A stretch of DNA of 64,000 bases, taken from the NCBI GenBank assembly GCA_030062745.1, contig CP099844.1:7277551-7341550 (forward strand), in the 5' to 3' direction. Position numbers and translations under genes: made by a program. Under the pieces are notes generated by a model that was not told where the DNA came from, searched no databases, and worked only from the letters and a program-made list of their open reading frames with translations. Source of the DNA: Capitulum mitella (taxonomy: Eukaryota; Arthropoda; Thecostraca; Pollicipedomorpha; Pollicipedidae). Positions 22,095 to 33,984 of the stretch are shown here, one piece after another. How positions within the stretch are numbered: position 1 is the first letter of the stretch; every line of letters starts with the position of its first letter.

Positions 22095-22200
22095 CAGTGT
22101 CATTAAGAATGATTGTGTCCGAAAGCGCTAAAGCATGCGATTCCATGTGTATAACTTCTGGCCCGCCAGGTGCGAGGTTTCGAACCGTCTCTATTTTGTC
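22095..22200 (+). repeat. possible tRNA-derived SINE head
   Basis: GCGCTAAAGCATGCGATTCC followed by GTGCGAGGTTTCGAACCGTC resembles the box A and box B regions of a tRNA-like pol III promoter, with box-B-like GGTTTCGAACC. No clean cloverleaf folds by eye, so it is not called a tRNA gene. No second copy was found in the window. Confidence 0.3.
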
Positions 22201-22319
22201 CATCATCAATCATCATCAGGTGCATCCCGCATATGAAAGACTGAAGATTGCAGAGGTGAATTATATGCTCAGCGCTATTCAAGTTACTTGTATTTTACGG
22301 CGCCAAGACCGAATTTGAT

Positions 22320-22980
22320 TATGCTGTCTAGGGATTTGCCCAGGACCATACACTCTGTCCCTGGGCCTGACCCACAGGTAGGTATGTTTGAATAGTACGA
22401 AACAATTGTCATAGATTGATAAATGTGAATTATTATGTCAATGTTATTGCGCATGAACAACAGCGAGGACCAAATTCTCCTTACGTTTGGTTTGTAACGT
22501 TTCGACAATGTATGGGTTTGATTCGGCTTTCACGGAGTAAAATAAAGACAAGAATATAATGAACATCTTAAAAACAATGCTCTCTTTTTTGTATATTTCC
22601 CAGCCCGGAACGTACCCACACCCAAGCCCGGTCTGTGGTGCGAAACGTCGGCAGAGCTGCTGACTCCCCGCGCAGTGGTGTTAACTAGTAGAATTACAGG
22701 ACACGGTGGCGGTGCAGCGTACCGGCATTGCGGTAACATTCATAGAGTGATTGTGTCGATCCACGGGAAGTAGCTGGGAAGCGCGGCAGGCGTAATGTTA
22801 CCCTGTTCAGATTTCGAGGACTCGTTTGGGTGCGACTCCAGTCATACACAAGTGCCCTCCTCTCCTCGAGAAATTTCCCTTGCGCCTGTCCATAGCTACA
22901 CTTAGCTATAGGTATGTCCAAGATATATTTTTGTTTCATTTTGAGCGTTACTGAGTGATAATTTGGTTGGATGAGAATTG
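22320..22980. other. gene-free stretch
   Basis: Nothing recognisable. A transposon-type end CTTAAGTTACGTCCCTGG follows at about 23023-23040, and a CCAGTAGCGTAGCCAGG-type end (minus strand) at 23358-23375. The interval 23000-23375 is therefore probably mobile-element debris. Confidence 0.4.
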
Positions 22981-23399
22981 AGAATTTCTGAAGCTGGGAT
23001 GATAACACCCCTGGGGCCCTTGGCTTAAGTTACGTCCCTGGGCCTCTTCCCGACACGCCGACACCATCCCATGGCAAGAGTCTTTCCTGACTGGCGGCTC
23101 CTTCGCCGAGAAGCATCCTTTCCGGTCCTGGCATATGCCTTTTGGTAGGTACATACACACCGTGGAGCCCATTTGTCTTTCCCGGTCTGGTGCACCCCGT
23201 TACCTACCAAACGGATCTTTGCCTGGGGACTGGGGGCCCTTTGCTGAGGAGTGGGTTTACCCTTCCCAGTCAGGAGAGCCCCTTTCAGCAAATACCAGAG
23301 GCCCATTTATGTGTCACAAAAATTCAGGGGATCATGGCATCCCTTAAACCCTCCCTGGCTACGCTACTGGTTCAAATACTTGTCCAGAGATAGGCATAC

Positions 23400-24350
23400 A
23401 AATATTCACAGTCACTAAAGAAATCATCTTGTTCTGATTCTGTCGTGGTCTGGAGCCTGACTCTGTCTCTGCCTTACTTAATCTGTGTCTGTCCATCTCT
23501 GTCTGGACGGTTTCTTTATAACGTTTCTTGAAATCCCGAAAACGGAGGGTGCCTCATACTCAGCCCCTTCGAACAATTAATTTTCAGCTGTAAACAAAAT
23601 TAACCGGTTTGGTTCGCGATGGGCAAAAAACGCGGAAATCACGATATATAAACTTTTTATGCACCTTCATTCGAGTCAACCTAAAAAAAAACGCGACCAA
23701 TGATTTTTAAAGACGTGTACAGAATTGATCAAGGAATTAGCGGTGCATCGGAAGGAGCACATTCTCAAACCGCCATATTCTCAAACACCATAACCAGTTC
23801 CTCGGCTACCAGAAAATATGCCAGTGGCATGTGACCTTTTTTACGGAGGCAAAAAGATATGTCTGCCCCCATATCTTTGCATGGCGAGGCACTTTGTCCC
23901 CACTGCGCCGCGCTTCCGCCACCACTCGTGTGATGGCTGATTGGCACATTCCAACTTAAGGTCATGTGACAAGTCTTTGCGAGCATTTCCAGATTAATGG
24001 TGAAATTATTAAGCGCCTGACTATTGCAAAATTACATGCTTTTTTATTTTTAAAGTCGGATTTCGAAATAGCCGTCCGATTTTCTTTAAGGGAACTTTTG
24101 AGTATTTTTTCTTAAAATTTCAAATCTGAGCAAGAAAAAATTTTCAAAGATTTTCGAAAATACAGTCATAGGGTTCTCCGTATGGTTTTTGGCCACATGA
24201 ACCATTTTTTTAGCTTGATCATCTACAATGAAGATTTTTCTCTACATTTCTCGTACGAATTTCAAGACATCCGATCGCAGCACCATCTATTGAGCGGAAG
24301 AACAACCTGTACGCCAAATGCAATTTTCCGGCTAATGAAGCCTGCAGAAG
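23400..24350. other. gene-free stretch
   Basis: No gene or structured repeat seen. Confidence 0.4.
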
Positions 24351-24359
24351 AGCTTCACA

Positions 24360-24734
24360 AAGGGGTGTCGATTTGTATTCCTTTGAGAGAACCCTGGTTT
24401 GCTCAATGTTCGTTTAGGCTCCCCAGTGTTGGTTTGCCCCCCTCCAATATGTTACGCTGGGTTTAAAGGGAAATGAGTAATAATAACGAAAAGAACAGCC
24501 GCAGTAAAGAACAGTTTGGCAGAAAGCAAAAAAATAAAGTCCAATATACATAGGAAGAAATGCAGTCTTTTTATTTCACAAATAGCAGCAAAAAATTTAT
24601 ACATTTCCGTTGGTCAAAATAAAATGGGTTCAAGTCCATTGAGAAATCCATATCTTGGGGAAACTTTACGTTGTTGGGCCTTCAGCATTATTCCTCCCCT
24701 CCCCCCTAATCATTTATAGATTTCAACATCCCTG
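24360..24734 (+). mobile_element. hAT-type MITE, AGGGGTGTCGATTT family, copy 1
   Basis: Starts AGGGGTGTCGATTTGTATTC and ends with a decayed inverted copy (ATTTCAACATCCCTG). The flanks GCTTCACA and GCTCCAAA agree at 6 of 8 bases, an eroded 8-bp duplication. The interior (GTAATAATAACGAAAAGAAC, TTTCCGTTGGTC) matches copies at 33768-37451 and 56751-57206. Confidence 0.75.
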
Positions 24735-25149
24735 GCTCCAAACACGCTGAAATGGGACCCCAGCAGGCAAGGCCTATTTTAAAAGCGATCACTTGGGAGG
24801 GGGAATTTCGGCCAGTCGAATTGTGGGTTCCACAAAACAAAATCTGTGTATTTTGCCAACCTTGTGTTGTATAACCTCTTCGGTTTTGAAGGGCTGGTGT
24901 GGCGAGACTTGTGGTCATACGAGGCTGAAACTTGGCCGTGGCAGGGGTTAGGTGGCACAACGCCTTATGTTAGATTTCCGGGCTTCTGGACGAAAGGGCA
25001 ACGTGCGGCACACGTTCGAGGCCCGCGAAGAGTTTGCGCGCATTTTGGGCGAAACCCGACACATTTTCGGAAAACTTCGATGCACGCCGCTTTTGGGCGC
25101 TTGAACTCGGAAACTGCAGGTCGCACAGACAAAACCGGATGCATTCAAT

Positions 25150-26010
25150 AGCCAATCAATTGGAACATTGCATTGCACGGAAGAGTCGGGACCGGAAGGT
25201 AGCGCGCACTGGCCACGAGAACGCGAAAAATACCGGTTTTGTAAGGGTCCAAAATGGAGTAATGTTGTCGATAAACATTACAGATAAGAGCCCGAGGACA
25301 CAATGACCAACCGCAACAAGGCACCAGCAGGAAATCATTTAGTAAAGTCGACCTGATCCGCCGGACGGGCAGTTGCGGTTCACGCTTAAAACATTTTCTA
25401 CTGGAATGTCGAATGCAAAGGCGTCGATGTCTAACATGAAACTGGTACCAACGAAAAGCCCGTTCGTGTGCCGTTCCGATGGTGCACAACACTAATCAAG
25501 CGTGCCGCGGCCGTTCCGGCCAAGCAACGCCACGTGAACCGTTGCAGGAGGCGATTTCGCCCATTTATCAAAGTGACAAAGTTCGAGACCATTGCCAACC
25601 GCCGATACGGCGTCCTTCCCAGCGCCTCATCTCGCCAACCGTGGGTCGCGCCAAGACGAAACCTGGTCCGTTTAACACAAAATCGATTGGAGGCCAGTGC
25701 CACGTAAAACTCCGCACGCTGGAACCAGCACATGACGCGTGATGGCCACGGGAACACTAAAGAGGCTGTTTTGCGCAAACTTTGCAAAATAAAGGAACGC
25801 TAAATTTAACTTTCATTTTTAACGACTCGGCGGCTATGTAGACCCACGTCGCAAGGTACTTATTGCGTATCATTCCACAAGGTCGACTTCGTCCGCCAGA
25901 CGGAGTAGTCGCGGCACGCGCTCATAAAGGGGGAATTTTCAGTTTTCGGGTCTTTTATGCTTGCACTGGGATTACAATGGCATAGAGGGTAATATTGTCG
26001 GTAAAATGAA
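25150..26010 (+). repeat. diverged tandem duplication, period about 530 bp
   Basis: TGGCCACGAGAACGCG at 25210 parallels TGGCCACGGGAACACT at 25742. GTCGACCTGATCCGCCGGAC at 25348 parallels GTCGACTTCGTCCGCCAGAC at 25882. The order is kept and the spacing is about 530 bases. The open frames in both copies show no domain. Confidence 0.5.
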
Positions 26011-26559
26011 CATGGTGTAACGAACGGACTTCCGTGGTTTTGACGTTACCATAAATCAATAATAATCCACCTAACTTTTATTGCGATGACGCACCAGGTA
26101 AACCGGTAAAAGTCGTGATTTTGCCGAACATCGATATCTTTCGAGATATTTTGTCCCATTGGAGATTGGGGCGAGGTCACTGAGAGTATGCCGTTGAAAA
26201 TACTACCACTATGTTCCTCAATCAATTGTGAACATGTTAGTTTACGCCATCGGGAGTGTCTCGCTGTGGTCGGCTGAAATGAAAGCGTACAAAGGTCTGC
26301 ATGTCGCGTTTTGCGTGTTTTCTTTTTGCCGATCACGATCGAAATCCAGCTTCTCTTGCTCTCAACTAAAAGTTGTAATATTTCATCCTGATGTTTGACC
26401 TTGACGCGATCTCCAATTTCGGGTTTTCAGATACGTTAATGGACTAAAAAATGTCGCTGTTATAGTCATAAAGGTTCGGTCAGATACAGATGCCGATGCA
26501 CAAACGCAAACAGAACGGGAACGAAGGGTTACAAAGAACAGGACAGATGTTGGTAGACA

Positions 26560-27000
26560 GGGACGGATACAGGGAATGAGACGAAGACAGAACAAACAGA
26601 CAGACAGACAGAAATGGGAGTGATTGGGGGAACAAAGAAAGACTGAGTGAATGTGGGGGAGATTGAGGGACACCAAGAGGACCGGTAGAGATTGGGAGAG
26701 ATCGACGGAGATCGGCAGAGACTGGCGGAGAGCAGTGGAGGCCGCAAAGACCAAAGGAAACAAACGGAGCTCGGTTGAGACCGACAGAGATCAATGGGCC
26801 TGAAACGACTTTTAGAGAGACCAAAAGACTGACAGACTGATGGAGACCAGAGGAGACCAACGGAGACCGATGGAGGTCGAGCTAGATCGAAGGAGACTAA
26901 TCGAAACAGATAGAGGTCCAGAAGCACGGAGGAAGACTTGCCGACGCCGACGAGGACAGTTTGAGGGAGACCGATCTTCACGGAGACTGAGGCTGTGGAC
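26560..27000 (+). repeat. degenerate GGAGACCGA-type minisatellite
   Basis: Purine-rich repeats such as GGAGACCAACGGAGACCGAT and GAGATCGACGGAGATCGGCA run for over 400 bases with a period near 10-11, often doubled. The long minus-strand frames here are repeat translations rich in Ser, Leu and Pro, not genes. Confidence 0.65.
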
Positions 27001-27687
27001 TGACGGAGATAAATAAAAAAAACGCAGGTTTTGCGTCCGTCCAGCCTGGGAACCTGGGAAAACCAAAACAAGGACCGGAATGTGACAGTGGGTGCTTCAT
27101 ACACCACGACTTTGCGTGAAGGGAGAGTGGTTAATAATAGATGCGAAAAATATTCCGATTGAAGCGTTTTGCGATAATTTACATGGTGTTTCAAATAGAC
27201 AGAGTGATGCACCGTGATCAAAGCGAACATGCGTCCGAGCGCTATGTGCGAGGACATACGGACAGACCAACCGGCCGAAGGTTGTTTCTTTTCATAGGAG
27301 CTCGCAGAGCGACTATAAAACAGTACTGTGGGCAGCGTGATCAGCCGTTTAACGGGAACCACACCGAAGCGCGCAGCTTAAGTCTGAAACGGTACTAGGA
27401 TGCTGGTGTGAGGGTTTTCCGGAGACCAGGCTGCCGACGTTTGGTTTAACGATCCAGGGACAGATCCAGGATTTCGCCGCGGGGGGTGGGGCAAATGGTC
27501 AGCGCAGGGTCCTGCTCCGGCCGGGGCCCCCATTTTTCTGTCCTTCAGATCTGAGAAATGTGTTAATCTGCGCAGGTCCAGGGAAAATATTTGATGTAAT
27601 TTTGCATTTTTTAGCATACCGGGTAGCCGAAAAAAATAGGAGCGCTACCCTGTTCCAGAGAATTTCGTGTTTTTCCGTCATAAAGTA

Positions 27688-29769
27688 CCGTAATCACCCA
27701 AGTATAATGCTCCCATTTTCGTCCCAAATTTTAACATTAAAAGTTGGGGGAGCATTATACTTGAGTATGTGAGAAATCCCAGTTTGCAAAGTCAAATTCT
27801 GTGTAAGGGGAGGTCAAATTATGTAATAAATTTTATTAGTACGTTTGTGGTATTTTATCAATCAATATAATACAGGAAGGGAAGTTGCAGGAATCGAGAA
27901 ATCTGCTTAATTGAGCATCCAAGCCGGAACGCCCCCATCGCTTAGTTTTTCTCAGCCACCGAATAATGCTTCATCTTATCGAGTGAAAGTTGACAATGAA
28001 CAACTTGTGTAAGCGTCACTCATTTCATTCTTTATGAACAATAGAGGCGATGATCATTCATAGGGACGATCAGAACGCTCATCATTCGTAGAGCGCTGAT
28101 CACAATAGAGACGGAGATCATTCATTGATTGGCCCGTGCAGGTAAAGAAGTTACAGTGAGAATGAACGAATGAACTTCTATGCGTCGAATGTTGTTAATT
28201 TACCGTTGTTAATTTGAACGACAATCATTCTGTATCCCCCAAACAGGCATGACTGACACTCCAGGATTGAAAAGAAAAAGGTCTTCTTATGAGGCTTCTT
28301 TCGAGCTAAAAGTCATCAAATTTGCAGAAGCAAATGACAACTGGGCTGCTTCCAGAGAATTCACAATTCCACAGGCAAATGTCAGGCTGTGGAGAAAACA
28401 GAAAGAACTTCTGGTTGAGCTGCCAAAAACCAAAAGAGCATGCAGGGGCCTTCCAGCCAAGTACCAGGACTTGGAAAAAGAGCTTGTGGAATGGGTGACT
28501 GACCAGAGATGCAGTGGCTACATTGTCACGATGCTTCACATCCAGCTAGAGGCTCTCAGAAGGAAGAGAGATCCAGGTTTCAAGGCTTCTCTGAATTGGG
28601 TCCACAGATTCATGAAGAGAAATGGCCTGAGCCTGAGGCAGAAGACAAAAATCTCCAAAAACTACCTTTAGAACTTGATAACAAAGTAATTTCATTTCAC
28701 TCCTATGTGTTGAATCAAAGAAAACTGCATGACTTTGAACTCTCACAGATTGGGAACATGGACGAAACACCTCTGTGTTTTGACATGCCTGGCAGTAGAA
28801 CAGTTGAGCCCAAGGGAAGCAAAACTGTCCAAATCAGAACAACTGGATATGAAAAGACACACTTCACCACAGTCCTGACCTGCATGGCAGATGGAACTAA
28901 GCTCAAGCCAATGGTGATTTTTAAACGAAAGACAGCTCCAAAAGAGAAATTTCCAGCTGGTGTGGTGATCCATGTGCATCCCAAAGGATGGATGGATGAA
29001 GAAGGAATTGTGCTGTGGCTCAATCGAGTTTGGAATAGCAGGCCTGGAGCTCTGAAAGGCAGGCCTGAAGAAGAAATCCTTTTTAGTGTGGGATCAGTTC
29101 AGAGCACACATGACTGACAAAGTGAAAAGAAAATGTGCTTCTCTCAACACCACCCAAGCAGTGATTCCTGGTGGCTTGACATCTATCCTGCAACCTCCAG
29201 ATGTCGTTCTGAACAAACCGTTCAAGGACAGAATGAGGCAAAAATGGATGGCTTGGATGGCTTCTGGTCAGCAAGAACAGACCAAGAGTGGAAACTTCAA
29301 GAGACATAGCCTGTCTCTAGTCTCTACTTGGGTCAAGGAAGCCTGGGATGACATTCCGTCTCAGATGGTTGTCAAGAGTTTCCTGAAGACTGGAATCTCA
29401 AACGATTTGGATGGCACAGAAGACGATGAACTCTGGAAAGAAGACACAGAAGAAGAAAATGAAGAAGATGAAGACCAACTTGACCCCAACTGGGATACAG
29501 ATGCAAGACTAACTCCGGAAGAGTTTCATGAACTTTTTGATGACAGTGATGATGATGACTTTGATGGATTATGATTGAAATGCAGAAAATGTAATTTTTT
29601 TATCGGAAATAAATTTTTTTCATAAAAAATCTGAAAACTTCTATTTAACAGAAAAATCTGAAAACTTAGGGGGAGCGTTATACTTGGGTACGACAAAAAA
29701 GACCTGTTTTTCGATTCAAAAGTGGGGGAGCATTATACTTGGGTAAGCATTATACTTGGGTGATTACGG
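27688..29769 (+). mobile_element. pogo/Tigger-like DNA transposon, near-complete
   Basis: 2,082 bp bounded by inverted ends CCGTAATCACCCAAGTATAA (24 bases match between ends) and TA duplications at 27686-27687 and 29770-29771. Extra copies of the end motif lie inside: an inverted one at about 27747 and direct ones at about 29669 and 29723, likely transposase-binding repeats. It carries one transposase reading region (28249-29574). It sits inside copy C of the minisatellite-bearing family and looks young. Confidence 0.9.
28249..29574 (+). pseudogene. pogo/Tigger-like transposase with two frameshifts
   Basis: A cut-and-paste transposase of the CENP-B/DDE_1 type. From ATG 28249, KRKRSSYEASFELKVIKFAE begins the first helix-turn-helix; the second, CENP-B-type DNA-binding part spans about residues 75-135 (NWVHRFMKRNGLSLRQKTK). 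The catalytic core follows with NMDETPLCFDMP (first Asp), VWDQFRAHMTD (second Asp) and ILQPPDVVLNKPFKD (third). The tail is strongly acidic, ending FDDSDDDDFDGL with a stop at 29572-29574. The frame changes near 28655 and again near 29075, both at homopolymer runs (AAAAA and TTTTT), so either the copy is freshly inactivated or the assembly has small indel errors. No other break is seen. Confidence 0.9.
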
Positions 29770-30649
29770 TAATCGAAATATGACAACGATGGGATTTTAG
29801 AAGACTGGGTCCCTCCCTCTATTTGAAATGACGTGTCTGTACCTGGTTCAGGAGGACCTCTACCCCCTCATCGTTTCTGGAGACATTTTTTCTAGCTTAG
29901 GTTACGTTCCCTCTTGCATTTACAGGGGCACTTTTGGTGGTCCCGGGCCGTCTGCCGTGTTGGGCCTACTTGTTTTGGGCCAAAACCAGTGATCTCAGGT
30001 TCCTTTAACAGTTTTACGTGTCCGCGTACATCTCAGGTATGTGGGGCCCTTCTCGAGGTTCAGCAAGCCACTGATGAATTCCTGTCCAGGAGGCCCGTCT
30101 GGCTTGCCAATGTCTCCTTCTGCCATGCTAGGCATCCTCTTAAATTCTTGTCTCGGGAACCTCTCTGACACTTTTAGCGGCCAAATGTACCGTATGCCGT
30201 CTTGGGACCCCTCTTGCGATCTCATGGGCCCTTGGAGAGTTTCAGGGGCCCTTGTATCCATCTAAGGGGCCATCTTAAGGTCTAAGGATCTCATTAACCC
30301 TCCCAGAGGCTCTCTGCATCAGGAACCTTCAAATTTTCACACAGGTCCGTGAAACCAGTTCAGGTCCCCTGTGACTCTCCAGCCTGTAACTCTTCTGGCG
30401 GTCTCAGGGGCAATCCACCGTGTTGGGGCTTTGTTGCAGTCTGAGCCTTCGGAAGCTTCAGGGGCCCTTAGATGCGTCTGAGGGATCATCTAACCCTCCC
30501 AGAGGCCCCCCGACTGCATCAAGAACCCGTCACGTGTTCACGAAGACACGATAAAGCTCATACGAGGCTCCTTCGGACCCCGTTTGAGCCTGAGAGGGAC
30601 CCCTTCTCAGGCTTCGGGAGGGGGGGCGATCGCCCCAGCACCCCTGAGC

Positions 30650-31530
30650 ATCGCCTGCAACAAACAAAAGCCGTCTGTTGGCAGTAAAACGCGCAATGCG
30701 ATCCTGGGACGGTTCCCAGGCCGACTCGGACGGTTTTTTGACCGAAACCTGATTCACATGCAAAATTCGTGCGCGCAGAGGGCTTCAGATACGCAACGAG
30801 GCAAGCGACCAAAAAAGCGGCCGATGCGTCCAAGAAACGCATGCGCCATGTGGCGTACATGGGACCTAGGGGGTCGCGTTTTGAGGGTTACATGGGAGAA
30901 AGAAAGCCCGCCATAGGCTATCTATATCTAAGTGCCCGCCAGTCGGATTCACCATATTTTTGCGCAATATGTTAATCTTGTTTGTGATCCCAGCAGTTCA
31001 TGAGACTGGACCAATCAGAACGGAATTCGGCAGAATCGTCACAAGCATGAAAAATGCTTAATGGTGACATCCTTGACCTAATCTTTGCACTCATTTACAC
31101 CAGTCAAATTCTAGCTGAATCTGAATTTTGCGGACTGAAACGCTACGTGGATTTGGAATGTGAAACCTACCTGACATTTAAAAATAACATCTGTGCGCTC
31201 GTTTTCCATTTCTTCTGCTTTTATTTACGAATCGCTGCCTCATCATCGAGATATGCTATTCACAGTCTCTGCCTGAAGCGTTCCAAAGACCTGATCGGGC
31301 GCGCGCTGCTGGCAAAACAACGTTTTCACTGGGGGGGGGGGATTTCGCTGCCTATTGGGGGGGATTTGGCGCTCAATGGTGGGGATTTTCCCCCAGTTAA
31401 CATGTGACAATGGCTCCTGCCAGGAGGTTCACTCCATGGATAAAGGGTTGGAAGTGGGCAGACAGGGCTGCGTGCTCCACAAATCTTGATCCGCCCTTGC
31501 CACTAGTCTTTCAGGATTGAACAATGTCTG
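30650..31530. other. gene-free stretch
   Basis: No gene seen. A G-run lies near 31331 and again in GGGGGGGATTTGG at about 31360, giving glycine-rich artefact frames. Confidence 0.4.
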
Positions 31531-31797
31531 GCGGCCGTTTCAGTCGTCAACAACCACGTCTGTCTGTGGGTAGAGGCGGTGAACACTACCCCCCCCCCTC
31601 TCTCTTGTAACAATGACCGACACCAGACAAATAATCGAGCATGGTGTGTCGGGATTACATTCTGACGGTCGCAAAGGCACATTTTTCTTCAAGGTTAACA
31701 ACCAGCTAGATGAAGCAGGCCCATCCACAGGTAGAAGAACGCAGCGGGAAGAACACTGATATAACAACAGTGAGCCGGGCGGGGAATATTTTACCCA

Positions 31798-31830
31798 GTT
31801 AAGGCCCTCATCAGGACAGGCGCATGCGAT
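31798..31830 (-). other. degenerate hammerhead-like motif
   Basis: The minus strand reads CTGTCCTGATGAGGGCC then TTAACTGGGTAAAATA. CTGATGAG is the first conserved core of hammerhead ribozymes; the expected CGAAA partner reads GTAAAA, so the core is imperfect. Such motifs are known in the terminal repeats of Penelope-like elements. No Penelope reverse transcriptase is present here. Confidence 0.2.
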
Positions 31831-31839
31831 ATTTAAGGA

Positions 31840-33755
31840 GCGCCAGTCTGTCGTAGTCGAGTTTGGAGGAGATAAAGTCGTTTTGAGGACTATGTCTGAA
31901 CTGCAGTTTACACGGGGAAAACGGTGGTATTTGCCGTTCATTTGAACTCTGACGGAAAACCGGTACATTGGTTTATATGCCAACTCCACTCAAACAAGCT
32001 AAATTGACGTAAGCTGTTTACCAAGCTTGATGGTGTCACCACTGGTCCTAAATCATTGGCCCCATCAGTAGAAAGCTAGCGGGGATCTGGAGAAAAAGCC
32101 GGTGGTGACGTTTGGCGTTACGTCTGCTAGTGCACCTGAAACTGACCAGCAAATTGTTGCAGTTCTGTGTACGAACCAACAGATGTCATATCAGCTGGCG
32201 TTGGGGGCAGCAGAACGTCGCATTCCAAGCGATTTGGCAGTAGGAAAGATAGGTCCCCCTGAACATGGCCAGATGGCTGACGCCGACAGTACGGCTTTTA
32301 GGTCTGAATGTGTCAACGACTGCATCAAGCGACACACTTGAGACACTCATCAAATTTATTGCAAACCACTACGTGCATGTCTGATTTATGATTTAGTGTC
32401 ACCCGCAATGTAAGAATGGCTCTAAAAAATTATTCCATAGCGTCCAGCTACTCAGGGGATTTGGCTCCGTCGGTCCAACACATAGGTCGACCAGTTTTCC
32501 AGCGGAATGGCTACTGCGGGTTCACCCTGAAGCCATTCTTCTGGCCATGCTCGCTGATCCTGTCGAGGAGGTCCGTCAAGAAGCCGTGACCAGGATCAGT
32601 CCGGTGCCGGGGTCAGGGATGTGACGAAGATGCGGCCGTACCAGGTGCCTGACATCAACTTTGACGCCATCCACTCCGCAGGTCTCATCGCTTGGTCAAA
32701 AGAGCTGACTATTGGGCCGCCACTCACTGCGTTACTGAGCGTCACGGAGCTGCTGACTGCGAGTGAAACGATACCCTCCTTCCAAGTGCACGCACACAGG
32801 CCATAGAACGAGGAGTGCAGCTCGTCACACAGGCGGCGTCCGCAGTGGTGGGACGGGACGCACGCCTTGGGTACATATGCGCAATAATGCGACATCGACG
32901 GAGCATGCCCATGTTTGAACCAAAGCAGGAGTTTTGTTTCGATTGATATTTGACTCGCGTTAACGTGGATTGTTTCAGTTTCCGATTATGTCGTGCTGGC
33001 ATCGGATCGCTGTCGATTATTACCCATGGGTGAGTAACCCTTTTAGGATCATGACCTTATTCAAATATGTCGACTGCTTCGTTCTTAACAGCATTGTCTT
33101 TAGAAAAGGGTAGGGTGGAGGCGACTTAAGGACACATCATAGCGACACCGGCTAACCGAGACCGCTAATTCTTGAATTACGTCTATGCCAAATTGCTGGC
33201 TATTGTTTTCATGTGCACAAAAACTAGCTCAAATGCTCTTTTTTTGCACGTCCTTTTCATTTATCTAGTCAACCTTTTCAGAGAAGTTGAAACGTCCACC
33301 CCTCTGTACTCGATCTCGAAAGACTAATGGAAGGGGCGGTTCAAGCTGATGCCGTAAGATTTGCGGGCATTTACGCACTCCTCCCCGTCCATTTCCAACC
33401 CGTTGTCCATGAAGTTAACCTGCTGTAGTTCCATTTCAGCGCATGTGGAGCTCCCTGCAGGCTTCAGCAGCCAGAAAACTGCATTTGGTGTTTATAGATT
33501 GCTCTTCTGCTCAATAGATGACGCTGTGAGCAGGCGCCTTGAAATCCTTACGTTACTAACAGCTTGATTAAGCAAGAACAGCTTGATTATACTTGATGAC
33601 ACCGCAAAAATCGCGTCTGTAATCAGACAACATACGGAAAATTTGCGAATAATACTTTTCAAAACATCAAAAATTTTCTTCGTGCTCAAAATTAAGATTT
33701 TGACGAAAAATACCCAAGAGCGCCTTTATAAAAAGGCCGGAGGCCACCTTCAAAG
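31840..33755. other. gene-free stretch
   Basis: Short frames only (for example 32102-32341 plus), with no domain, splice or repeat support. Confidence 0.4.
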
Positions 33756-33984
33756 TTAAATTTAAAACAGGGGTGTCGATTTGTATTCTTTTGAGAGGGC
33801 CCTGGCCCATCCAGTGTTGATTTTGGCCCATCCAATGTGGTTTGGGCCCAGCCGATATTTTCTGCCGGTTGTGAAGGTGAACGGGTAATAACGAAAAGAA
33901 CGGCCGCAATAGATAAGAGATAGGTGGAAAGCAAAAAGTAAAGTCTAAAACGTTGTATCTATCCATATTTCTGTTTTCTGTCCA

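Larger units (their letters stand above)
27455..30646 (+). mobile_element. minisatellite-bearing element, copy C, carrying a nested pogo-like element
   Basis: Left terminus CAGGGACAGATCCAGGATTT with a following G-run, then ATTTGATGTAATTTTGCATT as in copies A and E. The array of about 21-base units resumes from about 29880. The right end is GGCGATCGCCCC...CACCCCTG. Without the nested element (27688-29769) it is about 1.1 kb. No certain flanking duplication was found. The terminus type (CAGGG...CCCTG) suggests a hAT relative. Confidence 0.65.

Noticed and set aside
22118-22200. A tRNA gene
   Set aside because: Box-like motifs are present but arms do not pair into a cloverleaf; at best a SINE head.
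26529-27362. A 277-codon minus-strand open frame
   Set aside because: Most of it translates the degenerate GGAGACCGA minisatellite into Ser/Leu/Pro-rich text and no domain is present.
30584-30916. A basic, lysine/arginine-rich plus-strand frame
   Set aside because: It spans the end of a transposable element and its flank, with no domain or conserved start.
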